Origin: DASQFY01 sp036397815
GTDB lineage: Bacteria > Chloroflexota > Limnocylindria > QHBO01
NCBI GenBank assembly: GCA_036397815.1
Contig: DASWIE010000043.1
Span: 1-17,202, forward strand
DNA length: 17,202 bases
Reading direction: 5' to 3'
In this document: positions 6,943 to 13,373 of the stretch, piece after piece
How positions within the stretch are numbered: position 1 is the first letter of the stretch
Layout: the number at the start of each line of letters is the position of its first letter
Notes under the pieces: model-generated
The model's database searches: none
The model's input: the letters and a program-made list of their open reading frames with translations, nothing else
Told to the model about the DNA's origin: nothing
Made by a program: the position numbers and the translations under genes

Positions 6943-8235
6943 CTAGCCGGCCAGGAGGCTGACCAAGACGATGAACCCGGAGAAGGCCGCTCCGACGAGG
7001 AGCAGCTGGGGGTAGAGCTGGCGCCGCGACTCCTCGTGGAACAGCCGGCTCGCCAGCGCCGGACCGGCCTCATCGCGGATCGCCTTGAGTGGCGCCATCC
7101 AGTCGCCTCCCGAGTCGGCGAGGTCGCGAGCGATTGCGATCGCAACCTCTCCGCGTGCCCACAGTCGCTCCATTGAGCCGGGCTCGCCGACGGTCTCGGC
7201 CTGCCTGCGAAGCGCATCGAGGTCAGCCTCGCCGCCTCGGACCCACTCGATGTACTCGAACAGCGTCCGCTGATCGAAACGATCGCGGTCGGTTTCGATC
7301 AGCATTCGCTCGGCCACGTCGCGCGCCTCGGCCAGTTCGCCGACGGTGACCAGCAGCTGCGAGCGCACCCAGCGCGTCTCGGGCCGATCCGGGGTACGCC
7401 GCAGCCATCGGAGCATGGCAAGCCGGGTGCGCGGAACTGGCGCCCCCGTCGTCTCCTGCCACCGCTTCGTCTCCGGATTGGCGACCAGCGTGAATCCTTC
7501 CCACGCGCTGCGCACTCGGCGCGGCATCGCAATCTGCCACAGCTCCACCCAAACGACGGCATACGCCACGGGGCCAAGAACCAGCGCGAGTGGCCACGGC
7601 AGGCCGGCCTGGATCGCGAATGGAAGGCCAAGGACGAGCAACGGCGACGCTACGCCCACAGCGACAAGGGTCTGGAACTGGATCGTCCCGACCGCCAGCT
7701 CCCTATGGAACGCATTCGCGAGTGCTATCGGATCGCGCACATGCTCGGGGGTCCGCTTGATGAGCTCGGCCGGAGGGGCGCTGCGATCGCCGCGACTCGC
7801 GACCAGCGCTCCAATGATGAGGAGCGCCACCTCGGGCGCCCACCAGAGCCACAGGACCGGCTCATACAGGTCCAGCGGGTCCACGAGATCCTGGACGAGG
7901 AAGAAGCCCCACCACAGGGCCCCCGGCAGGCCGAGGGTTGCGAGCAGGATTCCGGCGGCAACCCGCCTCCCACCCCGCACCAGCCAGTACGTGAGCAGCG
8001 CCGGGATGACGATGAGCGGTGCCAGGGTGAACGGGTCTTTGATGAAGTAGATGAAGGCCGTCCCGTGGCCGGCGCCCAGCAGCCCGACCGCCAGGCGTAA
8101 TACGCGGGCCGGCACGGGCCGGCCGCGGTAGCGCAGGAATCCGGCGTAGACGCCAAGACCGATGGCACCCAGCAGGGCGAGTCCGGTGGCGATGGCGAGG
8201 GCGAGGGCGAGGGCTCGTTCCACGGGCGGCATCAT
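6943..8235 (-). CDS. multi-pass membrane protein of unknown function with cytosolic helical domain
   Basis: I do not recognise this 430-residue protein. Hydrophobic segments at about 8-32, 45-63, 70-86, 91-113, 126-146, 188-208, 212-233 and 408-429 suggest eight membrane spans. Between the seventh and eighth lies a soluble region of roughly 170 residues (238-405), rich in Arg, Glu, Ala and Leu and helical, resembling a TPR-like array (for example LLVTVGELAEARDVAERML, 294-312). The start at the first of two tandem ATGs is preferred because GGAG lies six bases upstream (8242-8245). A GTG 51 bases further upstream would overlap aspS and its promoter. It is divergent from aspS (44 bp) and convergent with hisS (4 bp between stops). 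The codon use matches neighbours, so a resident gene is likely. No function is assigned. Confidence 0.75.
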   Translation of the reverse strand: MMPPVERALALALAIATGLALLGAIGLGVYAGFLRYRGRPVPARVLRLAVGLLGAGHGTAFIYFIKDPFTLAPLIVIPALLTYWLVRGGRRVAAGILLATLGLPGALWWGFFLVQDLVDPLDLYEPVLWLWWAPEVALLIIGALVASRGDRSAPPAELIKRTPEHVRDPIALANAFHRELAVGTIQFQTLVAVGVASPLLVLGLPFAIQAGLPWPLALVLGPVAYAVVWVELWQIAMPRRVRSAWEGFTLVANPETKRWQETTGAPVPRTRLAMLRWLRRTPDRPETRWVRSQLLVTVGELAEARDVAERMLIETDRDRFDQRTLFEYIEWVRGGEADLDALRRQAETVGEPGSMERLWARGEVAIAIARDLADSGGDWMAPLKAIRDEAGPALASRLFHEESRRQLYPQLLLVGAAFSGFIVLVSLLAG

Positions 8236-8241
8236 CGCAGG

Positions 8242-8245
8242 CTCC
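8242..8245 (-). promoter_or_regulatory. Shine-Dalgarno (GGAG) deciding the start of the minus-strand membrane gene
   Basis: On the minus strand GGAG is followed by six bases and then ATG at 8235. The spacing is good and argues against the upstream GTG at 8286, which would overlap the aspS coding sequence. Confidence 0.5.
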
Positions 8246-8263
8246 GCGGCGCTCACGCTCCGG

Positions 8264-8269
8264 TACCAT
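8264..8269 (+). promoter_or_regulatory. putative -10 box (TACCAT) of aspS
   Basis: TACCAT lies 10 nt before the aspS ATG at 8280, with no Shine-Dalgarno between. This is the same arrangement as upstream of relA/spoT, suggesting a leaderless or nearly leaderless transcript. Confidence 0.45.
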
Positions 8270-8279
8270 TCGACCTCCC

Positions 8280-10070
8280 ATGGCACAGGCCTTCCGGACG
8301 CACACCTGCGGTGAGCTGCGCCCCGATCACGTCGGGGAACGCGTGACCCTATCCGGCTGGGTCCACCGTCGCCGGGATCACGGCCACCTCACCTTCTTCG
8401 ACCTGCGCGACCGATACGGCATCACCCAGGTGGTGACCAGCGCCGACGAGGCGCAGCCCGCCCACGCCGCCGCCGAGCCGGCGCGCAATGAGTGGGTGGT
8501 ACAGATCTCCGGGGTGGTGAGACATCGGCCTCCGGGCACCGCCAACGCCGAGCTGGGGACCGGCGAGATCGAGGTCGCGGTGGATCGGTTCGAGGTGCTC
8601 AACCAGAGCAAGGTGCCGCCGTTCTACATCAATGAGGAGCAGCCCGGCCTGGACGAGTCACTGCGGCTGACGTACCGCTACCTGGACCTGCGGCGTCCGC
8701 CGCTGCAGGGTCGGCTGCTGCTGCGTGGCCGACTGGCGGGCGCCATCCGTCGCGCGCTGGAGGGGCTGGGCTTCGTCGACGTCGAGACGCCCACCCTGAT
8801 CCGCTCGACGCCGGAGGGGGCCCGTGACTTCATCGTGCCGAGCCGCCTCCAGCCCGGGACCTTCTACGCGCTGCCCCAGTCGCCGCAGGTGCTCAAGCAG
8901 CTGCTGATGGTGGCTGGCTACGACCGCTACTACCAGCTGGCGCGCTGCTATCGGGACGAGGACTTCCGCGCCGACCGTGGCCCGGAGTTCACGCAGATCG
9001 ACATCGAGATGAGCTTCGTGCGGGCCGAGGACGTGATGGCCACCGTCGAGGAGATGGCCACCACCGTCACGCGCGAGATCCTGCCCGACCGGTCACTGCT
9101 CGCCAGCCCGTTCCCGCGGCTGACCTACGAGGAGGCGCTGAGCCGATACGGATCGGACAAGCCGGACGTCCGCTTCGGGATGGAGCTGGTCGACCTGGGC
9201 GAGGCGGTCGCTGGCGCCGAGTTCCGCGTCTTCGCCGAGCCGCTGGCGGCGGGTGGCGCGGTCCACGGCATCCGGGTGCCCGGCCAGGGTGACTACTCCC
9301 GCAAGCAGCTCGACGAGCTGACCGAGTTGGCCCAGCGCCACGGCGCGAAGGGCCTGGTCCACCTGTCGGTCCAGACCGATGGCTCCCTGCGCGGCCCCGC
9401 GGCCAAGTTCCTTGACCTGACGGCGACCGCCACCGTTCTCGAGGCAACCGGCGCCGAGGCAGGGGACCTGCTGCTGATCGTGGCCGATGCCGATCGGGTA
9501 GTGGCGGCCGAGGCGCTCGGCCGTCTGCGCCTGGAGATGGGGGATCGGCTCGGCCTGCGCGACCCCGCCGTCCTCGCGTACGTCTGGGTCTATCCCTTCC
9601 CGATGTTCAAGTGGGACGCCGAGCTCAATCGTTGGGACGCGACCCACAACCCGTTCAGCGCCCCGCTATGGGAGGAGGAGGCGCGCATGGAGTCCGATCC
9701 CGGATCGGTCCACGCCCAGCAGTACGACCTGGTGCTCAATGGCTGGGAGCTCGGTGGCGGAAGCGTGCGCATCCACCGCCGCGACCTGCTCGAGCGCGCC
9801 TTCGCGCTGATGGGCCACAGCATCGAGGGCATGCGCGACCAGTTCGGCGCGCTGCTCGACGCGTTGGAGTACGGCGCGCCGCCGCACGGTGGGATCGCCA
9901 TCGGTCTGGACCGATGGGCCGCCCTCTTCGCCGACCAGGACAACATCCGCGAGGTGACCGCCTTCCCCAAGACCCAGTCGGGGAGCGATCTGATGATGGG
10001 AGCGCCGTCCCCGGTCACCGAGGCGCAGCTCGCCGAGTTGGGCCTGCAGCTGGTCGAGCGGGACGACTGA
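8280..10070 (+). CDS. aspS: aspartyl-tRNA synthetase, probably non-discriminating
   Basis: The 596-residue class II enzyme charges tRNA-Asp. Domains in order: N-terminal OB-fold anticodon-binding domain (about 1-110) with LSGWVHRRRDHG (24-35); catalytic core with motif 1 (VDVETPTLIRSTPEGARDF, 166-184) and motif 2 (CYRDEDFRADRGPEFTQ, 223-239); the bacterial GAD insertion (about 290-420); motif 3 GGIAIGLDR (537-545), followed by TAFPKTQSGSDLMMGAP (560-576). By eye, H35 and G86 align with H31 and G82 of the Pseudomonas aeruginosa enzyme, residues linked to acceptance of tRNA-Asn, so this enzyme may charge both tRNAs and depend on GatCAB for Asn-tRNA. The functional identity is certain; the non-discriminating call is inference from two residues. 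Expression is probably from its own promoter, 44 bp from a divergent gene. Confidence 0.97.
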   Translation: MAQAFRTHTCGELRPDHVGERVTLSGWVHRRRDHGHLTFFDLRDRYGITQVVTSADEAQPAHAAAEPARNEWVVQISGVVRHRPPGTANAELGTGEIEVAVDRFEVLNQSKVPPFYINEEQPGLDESLRLTYRYLDLRRPPLQGRLLLRGRLAGAIRRALEGLGFVDVETPTLIRSTPEGARDFIVPSRLQPGTFYALPQSPQVLKQLLMVAGYDRYYQLARCYRDEDFRADRGPEFTQIDIEMSFVRAEDVMATVEEMATTVTREILPDRSLLASPFPRLTYEEALSRYGSDKPDVRFGMELVDLGEAVAGAEFRVFAEPLAAGGAVHGIRVPGQGDYSRKQLDELTELAQRHGAKGLVHLSVQTDGSLRGPAAKFLDLTATATVLEATGAEAGDLLLIVADADRVVAAEALGRLRLEMGDRLGLRDPAVLAYVWVYPFPMFKWDAELNRWDATHNPFSAPLWEEEARMESDPGSVHAQQYDLVLNGWELGGGSVRIHRRDLLERAFALMGHSIEGMRDQFGALLDALEYGAPPHGGIAIGLDRWAALFADQDNIREVTAFPKTQSGSDLMMGAPSPVTEAQLAELGLQLVERDD

Positions 10071-10097
10071 CCCGCCTCCCGAACGCCCTGCGACCGT

Positions 10098-10250
10098 AAC
10101 GGCCAAGTTCAGGCACCTCGCTGCCCGCAGCGTGCGGGACGCGCTCGCAGCGGCCAAGTTGACGCCTGGAAGGCGGGCATCTTGGCCGTTATGAACACCC
10201 GTTGTTCCTGGAGGCCATTCACTCGTCGGAAGGCGAGCAACTTGGCCGTT
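10098..10250. repeat. four copies of a CGGCCAAG core in nested inverted arrangement
   Basis: Copies R1 (10098-10109) and R2 (10151-10160) read CGGCCAAGTT. Copies R3 (10181-10190) and R4 (10239-10250) are in the opposite orientation. R1 and R4 are perfect 12-bp reverse complements (AACGGCCAAGTT/AACTTGGCCGTT). R2 and R3 pair within that over 8 bp plus flanking A-T and G-T pairs, with an inner CGCC-tggaa-GGCG hairpin. The whole segment could fold as one nested structure, and because the cores are shared other pairings are possible. It sits between the convergent ends of aspS and ectC. Confidence 0.65.
10124..10138. terminator. short GC hairpin downstream of aspS, possible 3' end
   Basis: CCCGCA-gcg-TGCGGG forms a 6-bp stem with a 3-nt loop about 55 bases after the aspS stop. 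No T-run follows, so intrinsic termination is not demonstrated. Confidence 0.25.
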
Positions 10251-10291
10251 GTGAACGCTCAGCGATCAAGGAGGCGTGGTCACTCCTCGGA
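10168..10291. repeat. imperfect tandem duplication with 60-bp period reaching the end of ectC
   Basis: A 29-nt segment at 10168-10196 recurs at 10228-10256 with three mismatches, exactly 60 bp apart. Similarity resumes within the same unit: GGAGGC at 10210 and 10270, and TCACTCGTCGGA at 10219-10230 against TCACTCCTCGGA at 10280-10291 (one mismatch, one base of drift). The second of those includes the ectC stop codon. Thus roughly two units exist, the stretch between the matching blocks is diverged, and the unit overlaps the 3' end of ectC. Confidence 0.6.
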
Positions 10292-10666
10292 CCGCGGGAA
10301 GCTCCCCGTGGCGTCGTGGGTCTCGCCGCCGCTGAGCGCGGGGTTGAAGACGCACACCAGTCGCAGGTCGCTGCGCACCTGGAGCCGATGCCGATCGTGC
10401 TGGTCGAGCGCGTAGGCGACGCCGGGCCCAACGGCGTGGGTCGCTCCGCTGGCGAGATCGGTCAGCTCGGCCTCGCCTTCGAGGCAGTAGCAGGCCTCGA
10501 GGTGGTGCCGGTACTGCAGCTCCATGTCGGCGCCGGCTGCGACAGTCGTGTCGTGCAACGAGAACCCCAGCCCGTCGCGTTTGAGCATGAGCCGGCGGCT
10601 TCGCCAGCCGTCGCCGGCGACATCCCGATCGGTGCCGAGCACCTCGTCAAGGGAGCGAATGATCAT
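10280..10666 (-). CDS. ectC: L-ectoine synthase (solitary EctC)
   Basis: The 128-residue cupin-fold protein has the usual EctC length. EctC cyclises N-gamma-acetyl-diaminobutyrate to the compatible solute ectoine in the cytoplasm. It begins MIIRSLDEVLGTDRDV and contains YRHHLEACYCLEGE (52-65), ALDQHDRHRL (86-95) and VCVFNPALSGGETH (104-117). In EctC numbering, the iron ligands E57, Y85 and H93 and the substrate-site residues W21, R25, T40, Y52, H55, C105, F107, E115 and H117 are all present, so activity is plausible. The ATG at 10666 has GGAGG five bases upstream, which decides the start over the in-frame ATG at 10678. No ectA, ectB, ectD or transporter lies within this window, so it is an orphan copy unless the others lie elsewhere. 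Its 3' end overlaps a repeated segment. Confidence 0.92.
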   Translation of the reverse strand: MIIRSLDEVLGTDRDVAGDGWRSRRLMLKRDGLGFSLHDTTVAAGADMELQYRHHLEACYCLEGEAELTDLASGATHAVGPGVAYALDQHDRHRLQVRSDLRLVCVFNPALSGGETHDATGSFPRSEE

Positions 10667-10671
10667 CACGT

Positions 10672-10676
10672 CCTCC
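10672..10676 (-). promoter_or_regulatory. Shine-Dalgarno (GGAGG) of ectC
   Basis: On the minus strand GGAGG is followed by ACGTG and then ATG at 10666. This is an ideal ribosome-binding site, in contrast to the apparently leaderless genes around it. Confidence 0.7.
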
Positions 10677-10712
10677 ATCGGTTCCGCACGGGCCCGACCG
10701 GCGCCGTCCGCA

Positions 10713-10721
10713 GCGTAGACT
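10713..10721. promoter_or_regulatory. overlapping opposed -10-like boxes between ectC and the LCP gene
   Basis: On the plus strand TAGACT (10716-10721) is six bases before the LCP GTG start. On the minus strand TACGCT (10718-10713) would serve ectC, leaving a leader of about 40 nt with its Shine-Dalgarno. The boxes share three bases, so the two promoters could compete. This is inferred from motif shape only, since no -35 elements are evident. Confidence 0.3.
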
Positions 10722-10727
10722 GCCGCC

Positions 10728-12164
10728 GTGGCTACCCGAGCGGCCGCATCGCCTCGACGCTCCGCCGTGCTGGCGGCGGCGCTCTCGTTCGTGCTCCCCG
10801 GCCTCGGCCAGGGGTGGTTGGGCGATTTCCGGCGAGGCCTGACGCTGGCGATGCCGGTCCTGCTCCTGATCGGCTTTGCGCTCGGCGTCGTCGTCTTCCA
10901 GGGCCGCGCCCGGGCGCTGGGGCTGCTGGTCCAGCCAGGGGTTCTCATCGCCCTGCTGATCCTGAACGCCGGCCTGCTGGCATGGCGGGTGGGCGCCATC
11001 GTGGACGCCTGGCGGCTGGCGCGTCGCACGTCACCGCACGTGGTTGCGGCCAGTCGCACGCGAGAGGTCGCGGCGGCGACGGCGCTCGCCGTCCTCCTCG
11101 CCGCGACGCTGGGGATGCACGTCGGCCTCGGGTTCCTTGGCTACAAGACCTACGACACGATCACGACCGTCTTCGCCACCCCCGAGCCAAGCCCGTCGCC
11201 CACGCCAGCGGGCGCAACCGACCCATCCGTTACTCCGGAACCGTCGCTTGCCCCGACCCCCGTGCCGATCTGGTCGAACGACGGGCGGCTGGACATGCTT
11301 CTGGTCGGCGCCGACGCGGGGTTCGGCCGCACGAGCCTGCGCACCGACACGATGATCCTGCTCAGCGTGGACATGGCCACCGGCCGAGCGGCGATGTTCG
11401 GCATCCCGCGCAACCTGATGAACGTGCCGCTGCCGGAGGCGGCGGCGGCTGCGTTCCCCGCCTGTGGCTGCTTCCCCGACTTCCTGAGCGGCCTGTGGCG
11501 CTACGCGAGCGAGAACCCGCAATGGTTCCCCGGCGGCGAGTCGCGGGGCTACCTGGCGCTGCAGGACGCCATCTCGGGGATGACCGGCCGTCAGGTGGAC
11601 GGGATGCTGGTCGTCACCCTCCAGGGCTTCGTGGACCTGGTCGACGAGCTCGGTGGGCTGGACATCTACACGCCCTACTCGCTGTATGACGCCATGTACC
11701 CGCACGAGAACGGCCGGCGTCACGAGGTGCTCTGGATTCCGGCCGGGCAGCACCACCTCGACGGCCACAACGCCCTGGCCTTCGCCCGCTCCCGGAACCA
11801 GGACACCGACTACGACCGCATGTGGCGTCAGCAGCTGGTGCTGACCTCGCTGCGCCAGCAGCTCGACCCGTGCACGCTCATCACTCGCATCCCGCAGCTG
11901 CTCGACATCGCCCGCGACTCGCTCTGGACGAACATCCCGATCGAGCAGCTCCCGGACCTGCTCAACCTGGCCGCCAGGGTGAAGACCGACAAGATCGCGC
12001 GCTACCAGTTCTGGCCGCCGGACATCCACGAGAACCTGGACGCCGAGAGCATTGCGCTCATTCGCCAGATGGTGGCCGATGCCTTCCCGCCCATCTCGTC
12101 GGCGAGCCCCGGCGCATCGGCCAGCGCCGCCCCGACCCCGGCGCTGCCCGACCCCGGCTGCTGA
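10728..12164 (+). CDS. LCP (LytR-CpsA-Psr) family protein with N-terminal multi-helix extension
   Basis: LCP enzymes transfer polyprenyl-pyrophosphate-linked glycopolymers onto peptidoglycan outside the membrane. In this 478-residue protein the catalytic domain (about 186-380, with a helical tail to about 453) shows DMLLVGAD, RTDTMILLSVD (205-215) with R205 and D207, GIPRNL with R228, and GHNALAFARSRNQDTDYDR (346-364) with R354, R356 and RQQ (367-369). Ahead of it lie about four hydrophobic helices (13-24 with PGLGQGWLGD, 38-57, 64-85, 113-135) and a Pro/Ser/Thr-rich linker (151-180); a typical LCP protein has a single anchor helix. A similar Pro/Ser/Ala tail ends the protein. The GTG start is supported by TAGACT six bases upstream. 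It is divergent from ectC by 61 bp and followed 33 bp later by the cysteine desulfurase gene. The substrate polymer is unknown. Confidence 0.88.
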   Translation: MATRAAASPRRSAVLAAALSFVLPGLGQGWLGDFRRGLTLAMPVLLLIGFALGVVVFQGRARALGLLVQPGVLIALLILNAGLLAWRVGAIVDAWRLARRTSPHVVAASRTREVAAATALAVLLAATLGMHVGLGFLGYKTYDTITTVFATPEPSPSPTPAGATDPSVTPEPSLAPTPVPIWSNDGRLDMLLVGADAGFGRTSLRTDTMILLSVDMATGRAAMFGIPRNLMNVPLPEAAAAAFPACGCFPDFLSGLWRYASENPQWFPGGESRGYLALQDAISGMTGRQVDGMLVVTLQGFVDLVDELGGLDIYTPYSLYDAMYPHENGRRHEVLWIPAGQHHLDGHNALAFARSRNQDTDYDRMWRQQLVLTSLRQQLDPCTLITRIPQLLDIARDSLWTNIPIEQLPDLLNLAARVKTDKIARYQFWPPDIHENLDAESIALIRQMVADAFPPISSASPGASASAAPTPALPDPGC

Positions 12165-12182
12165 GCGCTCGCCCGCCTGCGG

Positions 12183-12188
12183 CATAAT
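12183..12188 (+). promoter_or_regulatory. putative -10 box (CATAAT) of the cysteine desulfurase operon
   Basis: CATAAT differs from TATAAT at one position and lies nine bases before the ATG at 12198, with no Shine-Dalgarno in between. It is the best -10 match in the window and is followed by what looks like a six-gene operon. Confidence 0.5.
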
Positions 12189-12197
12189 CGGTCGATC

Positions 12198-13373
12198 ATG
12201 TCGGTCTATCTCGACCACGCGGCCACCACACCGCTGCGCCCCGAGGTGCTCGAGGCGATGCTCCCGTACCTCACCGAGCACTGGGGCAATCCCTCGAGCA
12301 TCCACGCCTCGGGTCGTGACGCGCGGCGCGGGCTCGACGAGGCGCGCGAGACGGTGGCACGCCTGCTCGGCGCCAAGCCGCGCGAGATCGTCTTCACCAG
12401 CGGCGGGACGGAGTCCGACAACCTGGCCATCAAGGGAGCTGCCTGGGCGGCGAGCGCCCGCGCCCGCCATGTCGTCACCACCGAGGTCGAGCACAAGGCG
12501 GTGCTCCATTCGTGCGCCGTGATGGAGCGCCATGGCTTCGAGGTGACCTATCTGCCGGTGGACCGATACGGCCGGGTGGACCCGGCCGACGTGGCCGCCG
12601 CCGTCACGGACCGCACCTCGCTGGTCAGCGTGATGTACGCCAACAACGAGGTCGGGACCATCCAGCCGATCCAGGCGATCGGCGCCATCTGCCGCGAGCG
12701 GCGCGTGCTGTTCCACGTCGACGCGGTGCAGGCCGGCGGATTCCTGCCGCTCGACGTCGATGCGCTGCAGGTGGACCTGCTCAGCCTGGGGGCCCACAAG
12801 CTGTACGGGCCCAGGGGGGTCGGCGCGCTGTTCGTGCGGCAGGGCACGCAGCTGCTGCCGCAGCAGTCCGGCGGATCGCAGGAACGCCAGCGACGGGCGG
12901 GGACGGAGAACGTGGCCGGCATCGTTGGATTCGCGCGCGCGCTCGAGCTGGCACAGGCCGATCCCGTCGCGCGCGACGTCGAGAACGCGCGCCTCGCCGG
13001 CCTGCGGGACACGCTCATCGCCGGGCTCACCTCCATCCCGCGGGTGTTCCTCACCGGCGAGCCGGACGATCGGCTGCCGAACAACGCCAGCGTGGTGATC
13101 GGCGGCGTGGAGGGCGGGGACCTGGTGGCGGCGCTCGACCTGGAGGGGATCGAGGTCTCGACCGGCAGCGCCTGCACCACCGGCTCGGCCGAGCCCAGCC
13201 ACGTCCTGCTGGCGATGGGCATCGAACCGGAGCTGGCGCATGGTTCGCTGCGCCTGACCGCCGGGCGGGACACGACCGCCGAACAGGTGGCGCGCACGAT
13301 CGAGGTGACGCAGGCCGTCGTCGGGCGGCTGCGTGACTTCACGGCGCCTCGCCCTGCGGTCGCATCGGTCTGA
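12198..13373 (+). CDS. cysteine desulfurase (NifS/IscS type)
   Basis: This PLP enzyme of 391 residues takes sulfur from cysteine as an enzyme persulfide, leaving alanine, and hands it on to acceptors. It starts YLDHAATTPLRPEV (4-17) and has WGNPSSIH (29-36), FTSGGTESDNLAIKG (66-80), EVEHKAVL with H99, YANNEVGTIQPI (147-158), HVDAVQAGG (173-181), the Schiff-base lysine K201 in SLGAHKLYGPRG, RAGTENV (233-239) and the catalytic C326 in STGSACTTGS (321-330). That loop identifies the group I (NifS/IscS) form rather than SufS. The stop overlaps the mnmA start (TGATG), which indicates translational coupling and suggests that tRNA thiolation is its main job here. No iscU, iscR or iscA is seen nearby, so an Fe-S role cannot be judged. 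Confidence 0.95.
   Translation: MSVYLDHAATTPLRPEVLEAMLPYLTEHWGNPSSIHASGRDARRGLDEARETVARLLGAKPREIVFTSGGTESDNLAIKGAAWAASARARHVVTTEVEHKAVLHSCAVMERHGFEVTYLPVDRYGRVDPADVAAAVTDRTSLVSVMYANNEVGTIQPIQAIGAICRERRVLFHVDAVQAGGFLPLDVDALQVDLLSLGAHKLYGPRGVGALFVRQGTQLLPQQSGGSQERQRRAGTENVAGIVGFARALELAQADPVARDVENARLAGLRDTLIAGLTSIPRVFLTGEPDDRLPNNASVVIGGVEGGDLVAALDLEGIEVSTGSACTTGSAEPSHVLLAMGIEPELAHGSLRLTAGRDTTAEQVARTIEVTQAVVGRLRDFTAPRPAVASV

Noticed and set aside
10168..10256. Two 29-nt repeats separated by 31 nt look like a minimal CRISPR array.
   Set aside because: Only two copies exist, with three mismatches between them, part of the spacer is itself similar to the next unit, no cas genes are present, and the core also recurs inverted. 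A tandem duplication explains it better.
10280..11059. A 259-residue minus-strand open frame containing ectC.
   Set aside because: The upstream part is antisense to the LCP gene and has Arg/Ala/Ser-rich shadow composition. The GGAGG site and normal EctC length fix the start at 10666.
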